Assembly: GCA_021850345.1 (NCBI GenBank)
Contig: JAJZMN010000212.1
Coordinates: 1 to 14,987 of the forward strand
Direction: 5' to 3'
DNA from: Actinomycetes bacterium
Lineage (GTDB): Bacteria; Actinomycetota; Acidimicrobiia; Acidimicrobiales; RAAP-2
DNA: 14,987 nucleotides
In this document: piece after piece, positions 1-5,329 of the stretch
Layout: the number at the start of each line of letters is the position of its first letter
How positions within the stretch are numbered: the stretch's first letter is position 1
Made by a program: the position numbers and the translations under genes
The notes under the pieces: generated by a model
What the model was told of the DNA's origin: nothing
Databases searched by the model: none
Seen by the model: only the letters and a program-made list of their open reading frames with translations

Positions 1-523
1 CGGACCGGCCAAGGGTCCGGGCGAGCGCGCAGCTTGCCCAGCGCACCGCCAAGCCCTTGGCGATGCCACCGAGGTCGACGCCGGCGGCGCCGACACGCAC
101 CGCGTGCACGAGGCGTACGAAGCGCGGGTGCCAGCGCCCGCGCGCCACCACAGGGCCCTCGGCGCCGGGGGCTGGGTCCTCGGTGCTGCCCGGGCCGTGC
201 CTCGGTGGCCACCGGTCGTAGCCGAGCGCGACGAGGTCGGCAAGCACCCGTGGGTCGAACACTCCATTCGTCCAGCGGTAGGCGCTCCACGCCTCGTCGA
301 TCGCCGCGTAGCAGTACCGCCCGACATGGTGCCATCGGTGCGGCGCTCGGTTCACCAGCGAGAGGTCGCTCGCCTGGTCGAAACGCGAGCACTGCGCCTC
401 GACGTCGCGGAAGACCTCGAGCGCCGCGTCGCACGCTGGTGCCGCGCGGTCGCCTGCCGGCAAGTCGCCGCCGATCACCACGCGCACCGGCGATGCCATG
501 GCGACCGTCGCCACCTCGGTCAC
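1..523 (-). CDS. apbE: FAD:protein FMN transferase ApbE (N-terminal part, runs off left edge)
   Basis: ApbE moves FMN from FAD onto a Thr or Ser side chain of target flavoproteins, normally outside the cytoplasmic membrane. Translating the minus strand from the GTG at 523 gives 174 residues with no stop to the window edge. Family signatures are in the right order: the early CSRFDQASDLSLVNR segment (about 45-59), TNGVFDPRVLADLVALGYD (85-103) and VDLGGIAKGLAV (149-160). The C-terminal half is outside the window. There is no clear signal peptide. The start is uncertain: in-frame GTG at 553 (overlapping the upstream gene) and ATG at 499 are alternatives, and none has a convincing ribosome site. 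It follows the upstream gene by 13 bases, so co-transcription with the two small secreted or anchored proteins is likely. Assignment to the family is firm; its substrate is inferred from the neighbours. Confidence 0.87.
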   Translation of the reverse strand, partial: MTEVATVAMASPVRVVIGGDLPAGDRAAPACDAALEVFRDVEAQCSRFDQASDLSLVNRAPHRWHHVGRYCYAAIDEAWSAYRWTNGVFDPRVLADLVALGYDRWPPRHGPGSTEDPAPGAEGPVVARGRWHPRFVRLVHAVRVGAAGVDLGGIAKGLAVRWASCALARTLGRS

Positions 524-536
524 CGCCGCAGCACGC

Positions 537-1085
537 TCAGATGCCGCTGGCACCGGTGGTCGCATGGACGGCGGGGGGGGCGCTGATCGCAGGAAGCGAG
601 ATCGGTGGAAGAGCCGGGGCGAGCGGGGGCGCGCCAGCAGACGACGCATCCCCCGCACCAGCCGGCCCCGTACCGGCCGGCCCCGCACCGGCCGGTGCGG
701 CGCTGGCCGAGAACGCACTCGCCGCGCCCTGCCCCAACCCCGCAATGGCCTGCTGGTCGGCACGCAGCGCCTGAGCCAGCTGGCGAAGGAACACCCGCTC
801 CGACGATGCCTCGGGCACCGTCGCGACGGTGTGCGCGTGCGTGGCCGTCGGCGCGACGGGCGTCGTGGCGCGCGCCCACGCGCTCAGCAGTCCGGTGCTC
901 GCGATCACCCCGGAGGCGACGGCGGCGGGGAGCAACGCGTGACGACGGAAGCGCCCGCGGCTGGCTCGCCGAGCGGCGTCCGCAGCGAGCCGCGCGATGC
1001 GCGCGCGCTCGGCCACGAGCTCGGGGGGCAATGGCGGCGCGGATGACGAGTCGGCGGGTCGCGCCCGGTGCTCAGTGATCGCCAC
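537..1085 (-). CDS. Single-pass membrane protein with C-terminal TTGAS motif (putative ApbE target)
   Basis: About 182 residues if translation starts at the GTG at 1085, which overlaps the end of the upstream gene by 14 bases. GTG codons at 1127 and near 1016 are alternatives; no start has a strong ribosome site. The visible layout is a basic cytoplasmic segment rich in Arg (about 24-48), one hydrophobic helix (49-70), then an Ala/Pro/Gly-rich tail with repeated PAGAG-like units (about 131-146). The protein ends in PPAVHATTGASGI. The last part matches the C-terminal motif of the neighbouring coiled-coil protein and carries a [S/T]GA[S/T] core like ApbE flavinylation sites. I recognise no named domain, and the rest of the FMN-binding domain fold is absent. 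Its position directly before apbE suggests, by inference, that it is a flavinylated, membrane-tethered electron carrier or anchor. Confidence 0.75.
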   Translation of the reverse strand: MAITEHRARPADSSSAPPLPPELVAERARIARLAADAARRASRGRFRRHALLPAAVASGVIASTGLLSAWARATTPVAPTATHAHTVATVPEASSERVFLRQLAQALRADQQAIAGLGQGAASAFSASAAPAGAGPAGTGPAGAGDASSAGAPPLAPALPPISLPAISAPPAVHATTGASGI

Positions 1086-1578
1086 TGCCGTTCCCACCGC
1101 CGTCGCCCCCACCGCCGTCGCCCCCACCGCCGGTGCCCCCGCTCGCCCCGGTCGTCGCGTGGACGGGGGGAGGGCTCGCGGAGGCTGCGGCGAGCGCAGC
1201 AGCTTCTTGTCGGAGCTGGGACTGCTCGGCGGAGAGCTGCTGGGACTCGCCGACCAGCTGGGACTGCTCGGCGGAGAGCTGCTGGGACTGCGCGTCGAGC
1301 GACGCTTGCTCGGAGGCGAGTTGGCCGGCCTTCTGCTTCGCCAGCTGTGTCAGCTGGGCGCGCGCGGCGACTATGGCGCGCTGGAGGGCGGCCGATTCGG
1401 TGGCGAGCTGGTGGACCTGCGCGGCCACCTGCGTCGAGGCCATCCTCGACACCGTGGTCACGCCTGGCGCGCTCCCGGGCACCGTCGCCGGCGCGGGGAC
1501 CGACACCAGCGCCGTGCCCGCGCCCGCCAGTACGCCGGCAGCGCCAAGTGCCGTCACCCATCGGGTCGACATCCCCAT
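1072..1578 (-). CDS. Secreted or anchored coiled-coil protein with TTGAS motif and Gly-rich tail (putative ApbE target)
   Basis: 168 residues. The start is supported by GGAGGGG upstream of the ATG at 1578. Residues about 6-28 are hydrophobic and could be a signal peptide or membrane anchor. Residues about 50-132 are a Gln/Ala/Ser/Leu-rich coiled coil. It holds two copies of a 14-residue unit (QQLSAEQSQL plus linker), which is two heptads. PPPVHATTGASG follows (about 136-147), then a Gly/Asp tail (GGGGD repeats) ending in GSGDH. The TTGAS core resembles the [S/T]GA[S/T] site modified by ApbE, and the same stretch ends the next protein. This is the first gene of the likely operon with apbE. No named family was recognised. 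The coiled coil could be a spacer that holds the motif away from the membrane, which is inference. Confidence 0.78.
   Translation of the reverse strand: MGMSTRWVTALGAAGVLAGAGTALVSVPAPATVPGSAPGVTTVSRMASTQVAAQVHQLATESAALQRAIVAARAQLTQLAKQKAGQLASEQASLDAQSQQLSAEQSQLVGESQQLSAEQSQLRQEAAALAAASASPPPVHATTGASGGTGGGGDGGGGDGGGNGSGDH
1214..1289 (-). repeat. Two 34-bp direct repeats inside the coiled-coil gene
   Basis: The 34 bases at 1214-1247 recur exactly at 1256-1289, an offset of 42 bases or 14 codons. The repeat keeps the reading frame and adds exactly two heptads to the coiled coil, so it looks like an in-frame tandem duplication under structural constraint. Such repeats can change copy number between strains. 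Confidence 0.9.
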
Positions 1579-1640
1579 CGCCTTCCCCTCCGCCGTTCCT
1601 GAGGTCCCTCAGCCAGGATGCGCGCGGCCCGTGACGGCAA

Positions 1641-1669
1641 GATGAGTATCGGATGAGGATCTCTTCATC
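1641..1669. promoter_or_regulatory. GATGAG direct repeat with 11-bp spacing (candidate response-regulator site)
   Basis: GATGAG occurs at 1641-1646 and again at 1652-1657, with 11 bases from start to start. A TTCATC follows in the opposite sense at 1664-1669. Direct hexamer repeats one helical turn apart are typical of OmpR/PhoB-type regulators. The site lies about 60-90 bases upstream of the coiled-coil gene start at 1578. The regulator is unknown and no two-component gene is in the window. Confidence 0.3.
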
Positions 1670-1893
1670 TTGAGGCCGCATGCGACACGCCGTATGGGCG
1701 GTAGACGTCGACGTCGCAACAGCCGGCCGATCGCCCTCGGGATCTCCTGGGCGAAGGCCGTGGCCAGCTGCACGCCGAGCGCTTCTCGCTCGGCGGGAGC
1801 GATCCCCTCGCTGCGGTCGGGTCGCGCAGGATCGCCATCGCCGCGGGCATAGACGGGAATAGAGAGGGACGCCCGAGCGTCGAATGAGGCAGA

Positions 1894-1910
1894 CGGCACT
1901 CACAGTGCCG
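1894..1910. promoter_or_regulatory. 17-bp perfect palindrome upstream of HSP20 (candidate operator)
   Basis: CGGCACTCACAGTGCCG has 7-bp arms (1894-1900 and 1904-1910) around a 3-bp centre. It lies 54 bases before the HSP20 start. The GCACTC part recalls half of the CIRCE heat-shock element bound by HrcA, but the arm spacing differs from the classical 9-bp spacer. It is not the HspR (HAIR) sequence. It may be an operator for HSP20 or a leader hairpin. Confidence 0.4.
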
Positions 1911-1964
1911 TGGAACAGGAAGGCAGAGAACCAAGCCGCAGAGCCAAGCAAAGGAGGTGGGATC

Positions 1965-2393
1965 ATGTTGATGCGGTTCGATCCGTTCCGCGACCTGGAC
2001 CGCCTCACCAAGCAGCTGTGGGGCGGCGCGGCAATCGCGATGCCGATGGACGCCTACCGATCCGGCGACGAGGTGGTGGCGACCTTCGACCTGCCGGGCG
2101 TGGACCCCGAGTCGATCGAGCTCACGGTCGACGGGAACGTCTTGACCGTCGCGGCCGAGCGCCGATTCGACCCTGGCGAGGGTGTCGAGGTCCTGGTCGC
2201 CGAGCGACCGCACGGCCGATCCACGCGCCAGCTCCATCTGGGCGACAGCCTCGACACCGAGCAGGTCGAGGCTCGCTACGACGACGGCGTGCTGACCGTG
2301 CGGGTGCCCGTCGCCGCCCATGCCAAGGCGCGCCGGGTGGCCATTTCGACCGGCGGCCGCCAAGGGGAGATCACGGCCGGCGCGGCCGCCTGA
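1965..2393 (+). CDS. HSP20 small heat-shock protein (first copy)
   Basis: 142 residues. The start at 1965 is fixed by a near-ideal ribosome site, AAAGGAGGT, 6-7 bases upstream; an in-frame ATG 81 bases earlier lacks one. The N-terminus MLMRFDPFRDLDRL is typical of bacterial HSP20. An alpha-crystallin domain spans about 28-118, with FDLPGVDPESIEL and the conserved DDGVLTVRVP near its end. The C-terminal tail has VAI at 125-127, matching the I/V-x-I/V motif that docks subunits into oligomers. HSP20 proteins are ATP-independent holdases that bind unfolding proteins in the cytoplasm. A second HSP20 gene follows 59 bases downstream after a hairpin, so the two are probably expressed together. Regulation may involve the palindrome at 1894-1910. 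Confidence 0.93.
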   Translation: MLMRFDPFRDLDRLTKQLWGGAAIAMPMDAYRSGDEVVATFDLPGVDPESIELTVDGNVLTVAAERRFDPGEGVEVLVAERPHGRSTRQLHLGDSLDTEQVEARYDDGVLTVRVPVAAHAKARRVAISTGGRQGEITAGAAA

Positions 2394-2398
2394 GTGGA

Positions 2399-2428
2399 GG
2401 GTGGGTCGGCCGACCGGCCGACCCACCC
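2399..2428 (+). terminator. 13-bp hairpin between the two HSP20 genes
   Basis: Arms GGGTGGGTCGGCC (2399-2411) and GGCCGACCCACCC (2416-2428) pair perfectly around the loop GACC. No T-tract follows, so it may be a GC-only terminator, a partial terminator that tunes the second gene, or an mRNA stabiliser after the first gene. It begins five bases after the first HSP20 stop codon. Confidence 0.6.
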
Positions 2429-2452
2429 CCGGGGTGAACCGAGAGGTGGACG

Positions 2453-2929
2453 ATGACCCAACCGGTGATCAGCGACGACAACCAGGTCCGTCCTTGGACA
2501 CGGCCGGCGTCGGTTCCGCCAAACGTGTGGGTGGAGCTCGACCGGCTGCGTGACGACCTGCGTCGGCTGTTGGGCAGGATCGGGTTGCCCGAGACCGCCG
2601 TGCCCGCCCTGGGCACGATGCCGGCTGCCGACGTAGAGGAGACCGACGACGCCTTCGTGGTCGAAGTCGAACTGCCCGGCGTACGCAAGGACGACGTCGT
2701 CGTCTCCCTCGATGCCAGGCGTCTCACCGTCGACGCCGAGCGACGTGAGCGCCGGCGAACCGGGGTGCTGCACCGAAGGACGAGGGCGGTCGGGCATCTG
2801 CACTACGAGGTGGTGGTGCCCGGTGAGGTGGACGAGCAGGGGGTGACCGCCACGCTCGACGACGGCGTGCTCACCGTCCGCCTCGGCAAGCTGGCGCCCC
2901 TGCGCGCCCGGCGCATCCCGGTCAGCTGA
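2453..2929 (+). CDS. HSP20 small heat-shock protein (second copy)
   Basis: 158 residues, with GAGAGGTGG ending 3 bases before the ATG. The N-terminal arm (about 1-55) is longer and unlike the first copy. It is followed by an alpha-crystallin domain (about 58-147) with VVEVELPGVRKDDVVV and LDDGVLTVRLGKL. The protein ends in RRIPVS, whose IPV (155-157) is the C-terminal docking motif. Overall similarity to the first copy is limited to the core domain, so this is an old paralogue rather than a recent duplication. The different N-terminal arms could give different client preference or mixed oligomers. It sits downstream of the hairpin at 2399-2428, which may lower its expression relative to the first copy. 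Confidence 0.92.
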   Translation: MTQPVISDDNQVRPWTRPASVPPNVWVELDRLRDDLRRLLGRIGLPETAVPALGTMPAADVEETDDAFVVEVELPGVRKDDVVVSLDARRLTVDAERRERRRTGVLHRRTRAVGHLHYEVVVPGEVDEQGVTATLDDGVLTVRLGKLAPLRARRIPVS

Positions 2930-3224
2930 AGGAGCGAGCGAGCAAAAGGGGGTGATCACGACACGGTGAACGCCGACAAGAGGTGATCCTCCGGCCTGCC
3001 AGCCGTGGCGCCATGCCAGGACGCGGTCTCACGCGAAGGCCGCGACCACGACCTCGGGGCGACCACCCGCAGCCAGCGGCCGGCAGGCCGGCCGGGACCC
3101 TCCTCACGCGACGAGCCGGCGCGTGGGGTCAGACAACGAAGCGGCTCTACATGACAAGCGAGACGACAGACGCGCCCACCGGGCGCGTCGACCGCAGTGT
3201 CGATGACGAAGAGGAGGTGGTGAC
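2930..3224. other. Intergenic region before the DoxX gene with two hairpins
   Basis: No convincing gene in 295 bases. GGCCGGC-AG-GCCGGCC at 3078-3093 is a short GC palindrome that could end the HSP20 transcript. GACGCGCCC-ACC-GGGCGCGTC at 3169-3189 is a perfect 9-bp hairpin with a 3-base loop, 35 bases before the DoxX start. A plus-strand frame from an ATG at 3151 reads coding-like for about 30 residues, then runs out of frame into the DoxX gene; it is probably a chance frame. Confidence 0.5.
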
Positions 3225-3776
3225 ATGGCGGTCGGCATCCTTATCCTTCGCCTGGTCCTCGGCTGCACGATCGCGGCCCACGGCGTCCAGAAGCTGTTCG
3301 GCTGGTTCGGCGGCCACGGCCTCGAGAAGACGGGAAAGTTCTTCGACTCCCTCGGCCTTCGCCCCGGCAAGCTGCACGCCCTCGTGGCTGGGCTCTCGGA
3401 GGCGGCGGGCGGTGTGCTCGTCGCCGCGGGACTGCTCACGCCCCTCGGCATCGCAGCCATCGTGGGCGTGATGGTGGCGGCGATCGCGATCGTTCACCTG
3501 CGCCACGGGTTCTTCGCCGCATCCGGCGGCATCGAGTACCCGTTCTTGCTGGCCCTTGCGGCAGTGGCTATCGGCTACACCGGAGCGGGGACCTACTCGC
3601 TCGACCACCTGATCGGCTGGACGCTTTCGGGCGCCGCCTGGGGTTCGGGGGCCCTCGGACTTGGCCTGCTCGCCGCCGTGACGGTGGTGCTCAGCCGGTG
3701 GGCCGTTGCCCGCAGCGCCGCCGGAGGCGCGGTGGTGGGCATGGGCCGGCACCGCTCCCGCCGACTTGCAGCCTGA
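3225..3776 (+). CDS. DoxX family membrane protein
   Basis: 183 residues. GAGGAGGTGG ends 4 bases before the ATG. The N-terminal helix is followed by HGVQKLFGWFGG (about 19-30), a hallmark of the DoxX family. Hydrophobic helices follow at about 51-72, 74-93, 104-121 and 132-157, and the C-terminal end is Arg-rich and likely cytoplasmic. DoxX proteins are small four-helix membrane proteins; some take part in quinone-linked thiosulphate oxidation or in oxidative-stress membrane complexes, but for most the role is unknown. The C-terminal extension (about 158-183) is a little longer than the usual family core. A strong hairpin 29 bases downstream suggests the transcript ends here. Specific function cannot be given from the sequence. 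Confidence 0.88.
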   Translation: MAVGILILRLVLGCTIAAHGVQKLFGWFGGHGLEKTGKFFDSLGLRPGKLHALVAGLSEAAGGVLVAAGLLTPLGIAAIVGVMVAAIAIVHLRHGFFAASGGIEYPFLLALAAVAIGYTGAGTYSLDHLIGWTLSGAAWGSGALGLGLLAAVTVVLSRWAVARSAAGGAVVGMGRHRSRRLAA

Positions 3777-3805
3777 CGAGCCAGCTGAGGAGCCATCGCT
3801 GTGGA

Positions 3806-3836
3806 GTGTCGGGGCGGCTCGGTGCCGCCCCGACAC
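3806..3836 (+). terminator. Strong 13-bp hairpin after the DoxX gene
   Basis: GTGTCGGGGCGGC (3806-3818) pairs perfectly with GCCGCCCCGACAC (3824-3836) around the loop TCGGT. There is no T-tract, as is common in very GC-rich genomes. Position 29 bases after the stop codon fits a transcription terminator. Confidence 0.7.
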
Positions 3837-3867
3837 GCGCGGCCAGGGCGACAGGAGCTGCGCCTGG

Positions 3868-3916
3868 CAGCGCGCCCACGCCTCGGTGCAGCGCGCCCAC
3901 GCCTCGGTGCAGCGCG
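3868..3916. repeat. 21-bp tandem repeat, 2.3 copies
   Basis: CAGCGCGCCCACGCCTCGGTG occurs exactly at 3868-3888 and 3889-3909, followed by a partial third copy (CAGCGCG, 3910-3916). It lies in the non-coding gap between the DoxX terminator and the zinc-finger gene. It is too short and has no spacers, so it is not a CRISPR array. Confidence 0.85.
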
Positions 3917-3986
3917 AAGACACGAGAGGCGCTCCGATGAGGCGCGCCGCAGGGACCGGCGCACGAGGCGCGGGGGCCGAACGCCC

Positions 3987-4133
3987 TCAGCGCGGGATTG
4001 GATCCTCGAGGGCGGTCTCGAACACGTGCGTCACGTGCGCCAAGCCGTGCTCCGTCCGTAGGTGGTCCTCGAGCTCAGGTTGGTCGAGGAAGCGCAACTC
4101 GCAACGGGGGCATTGGCGTGCCGGTCCCACCAT
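3987..4133 (-). CDS. Small C2H2-like zinc-finger protein (48 residues)
   Basis: The ATG at 4133 is preceded by a textbook ribosome site, AGGAGGT (4147-4141 on the minus strand) with 7-base spacing. That decides this start over in-frame ATGs at 4178 and 4316, which have weak or no sites. The protein reads CPRC...H...H with Cys8, Cys11, His24 and His29, a C-x2-C-x12-H-x4-H pattern fitting one zinc-binding finger. A short acidic C-terminal segment follows. Such single-finger proteins occur in actinobacteria, usually without a known role; DNA, RNA or protein binding are all possible. It is convergent with the DoxX gene and divergent from the nitroreductase. If the longer 109-residue reading were used, the added N-terminus would have no recognisable domain. 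Confidence 0.72.
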   Translation of the reverse strand: MVGPARQCPRCELRFLDQPELEDHLRTEHGLAHVTHVFETALEDPIPR

Positions 4134-4543
4134 CGTGGTCACCTCCTGCTCGATTCGCTCGTACTGCCAGTGTTCCATGGCACCGTGGACGTTCGACTCG
4201 GACAACGACGTGATCGGCGCCGGTATTTCTGGCAAGGCGACCAGCCCTCTGGCGCGACGTCTGTGGCTCCCGAACGCCTTGAAGTCGGCGGCCACGGACA
4301 CGAACCCGCCGTCCATGTCCGCCCTGAGCCGCCGACTACCGCGCGGCCCCCATGGTGCTGATCGCCGACTGGGTGATGGCGAACGGGCCGACAGTCACCG
4401 CGGTGGCGTCGGCTGTGGAGCCATGGACGCGGGTACATGTCGACAATGTGGGAGTCGGTGGGGTGATGACGGCGCTCGGAGCGTCCGTGCGCGGGGCGGC
4501 ACGATAGCGTCGCTGCAGGCGCGACGCGAGGAGGATCCGCATC
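4134..4543. other. Intergenic region before the nitroreductase gene
   Basis: This 410-base gap holds the minus-strand promoter and ribosome site of the zinc-finger gene (site at 4141-4147), a CBS-like remnant at 4352-4507, and the nitroreductase ribosome site at about 4528-4534. The rest shows nothing I can name. Codon use upstream of 4133 on the minus strand is partly coding-like up to 4316, so a longer zinc-finger protein is not excluded. Confidence 0.45.
4352..4507 (+). pseudogene. Possible eroded CBS-domain fragment
   Basis: A 51-codon frame from an ATG without ribosome site reads ADWVMANGPTVTAVASAVEP and then VHVDNVGVGG. This lines up with a CBS domain start: DVMT.GPVTV.PD.SV.EA, followed by the MxxHGVGGLPV segment. 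The match stops after about 40 residues and the frame ends at a TAG, whereas a working CBS protein has two such domains and about 120 or more residues. The fragment therefore looks like the remnant of a CBS protein gene. The resemblance was judged by eye and the stretch is short, so a chance match remains possible. Confidence 0.33.
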
Positions 4544-5059
4544 ATGGAGACCTGGGATGCCATTCGGTCTCGGCGCAACGTGCGGAGCTACACCGACCAC
4601 CCGATGGCGCGTGCGGACCTCGAGCGGATCCTCGAAGCGGGGCGGCGCTCGCCGTCGTCGACCAACTGGCAGCCGTGGCACTTCGTCGTGGTGACCGACC
4701 GCCAGCAGCTCATCGACCTCTCCGAGACCTGGAGGGGCGCTGGGCACGTGGCCGTATCGGCGGCGACGGTGGCGCTGATCGGCGAGCGACCCTCGGACGA
4801 GCGACGGCGCGACTCGCTGCAGTACGACCTGGGACAGGCGAGCGCGTTCATGATGCTCGCTGCAGCCGATCTCGGGATCGGCTCGGGACACGCGGCGGTG
4901 GGTGACCAAGCGATCGCGCAGCGCGTGCTGGGCTTCCCCGACGAGTACGTGTGCTGCTACCTGCTGGCGTTCGGCTACCCCGACGACCGCCCCCTCGCGC
5001 CGCTGCGCAGTCCGGATCGCAGACCGTTCGACGACGTCGTCCACTGGGGCCGCTGGTAG
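4544..5059 (+). CDS. Nitroreductase family protein
   Basis: 171 residues, with GAGGAGGATC 9 bases before the ATG. Family signatures: AIRSRRNVRSY (6-16), whose Arg residues bind FMN phosphate; AGRRSPSSTNWQPWHFVVV (32-50), the flavin-site loop; and GIGSG (111-115) and VLGFPDEYVCCYLLAFGYP (128-146) near the end. These enzymes are FMN-dependent, usually dimeric and cytoplasmic, and use NAD(P)H to reduce nitro compounds, quinones or other acceptors. Some members instead act on flavins or halogenated substrates. The length is at the short end of the family but complete. The physiological substrate cannot be told from sequence. Neighbouring HSP20 genes and a CBS-like remnant suggest a stress or low-oxygen setting, which is inference. 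Confidence 0.9.
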   Translation: METWDAIRSRRNVRSYTDHPMARADLERILEAGRRSPSSTNWQPWHFVVVTDRQQLIDLSETWRGAGHVAVSAATVALIGERPSDERRRDSLQYDLGQASAFMMLAAADLGIGSGHAAVGDQAIAQRVLGFPDEYVCCYLLAFGYPDDRPLAPLRSPDRRPFDDVVHWGRW

Positions 5060-5175
5060 CGACCGGCACTGCGCCCGCAGGCGCCGGCATCGCCCCGACC
5101 ACCGCCCCGGCGCGCACGAAGGGCCGGCAAGCCGCCCGGCCGGCGACGTGGTGACGGGTAGCCGAATACGACTTC

Positions 5176-5188
5176 TTCGGGTGCCTAA
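5176..5188. promoter_or_regulatory. TTCGG-GTG-CCTAA palindrome (candidate DtxR/MntR-type operator)
   Basis: The minus-strand reading is TTAGG-CAC-CCGAA, an inverted repeat with one mismatch per arm pair. TTAGG half-sites in this layout are typical of DtxR/IdeR/MntR metal-responsive repressors in actinobacteria. It sits in a markedly AT-rich patch (about 5160-5198) that also has an outer imperfect pair, AGCCGAATA (5160-5168) and TATTTTGGCT (5189-5198). This looks like a promoter kept in front of the truncated transporter fragment. Confidence 0.4.
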
Positions 5189-5192
5189 TATT

Positions 5193-5321
5193 TTGGCTGC
5201 TTGGCACCGCGCACGTCCCGAAGGACCGGGCGCGTCCTCGACGCTGCAGGCCGCCCTGGCCGGCGTGGGGATCTTCGTGGGCAGCTACGACCTCGGCGCG
5301 ATCGGCGACGGAGCGGTGCCG
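5193..5321 (+). pseudogene. Truncated MFS transporter fragment (N-terminal helix only)
   Basis: The plus-strand frame reads STLQAALAGVGIFVGSYDLG followed by AIGDGAVP, very like the first helix and loop of MFS permeases (pattern GxFxDxYDLxxIG...P). After about 5321 the frame loses all similarity and continues only as antisense of the CDF gene, whose stop codon is at 5330-5332. No ATG starts this frame; TTG at 5193 or GTG at 5151 are the only options. The likely reading is that a transporter gene lost everything after its first helix by deletion, keeping its promoter and metal-type operator. Identification rests on a short hydrophobic stretch. Confidence 0.45.
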
Positions 5322-5329
5322 AGACGTTG

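Larger units (their letters stand above)
1579..1964. other. Divergent intergenic region between the apbE cluster and the HSP20 gene
   Basis: This 386-base gap must hold the promoters for both directions. It contains a direct repeat at 1641-1657 and a 17-bp palindrome at 1894-1910, listed separately, and the HSP20 ribosome site at about 1950-1958. A minus-strand open frame at 1609-1899 has some coding-like codon use in its middle (about 1730-1830, around EREALGVQLATAFAQEIP). It would start at a GTG with no ribosome site and ends in an unlikely composition, so it is at best a remnant. I could not assign clear -35/-10 boxes. Confidence 0.5.

Noticed and set aside
34..1046. Plus-strand Arg/Pro-rich frames at the left edge
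   Set aside because: They are opposite apbE and the two small-protein genes, are low-complexity, and lack ribosome sites.
1609..1899. Minus-strand 96-codon frame in the gap before HSP20
   Set aside because: GTG start without ribosome site, overlaps the HSP20 palindrome, and only the middle looks coding-like; described under the intergenic entry instead.
1884..1964. Upstream HSP20 start giving 27 extra residues
   Set aside because: The ATG at 1965 has a near-perfect ribosome site and the normal family N-terminus; the extension would also cover the palindrome.
3868..3916. CRISPR-like repeat
   Set aside because: Copies are directly adjacent with no spacers; it is a simple tandem repeat.
3706..4905. 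Plus-strand 399-codon frame across the zinc-finger gene and into the nitroreductase
   Set aside because: Composition is unlike protein, it crosses a terminator, tandem repeats and two better supported genes in other frames.
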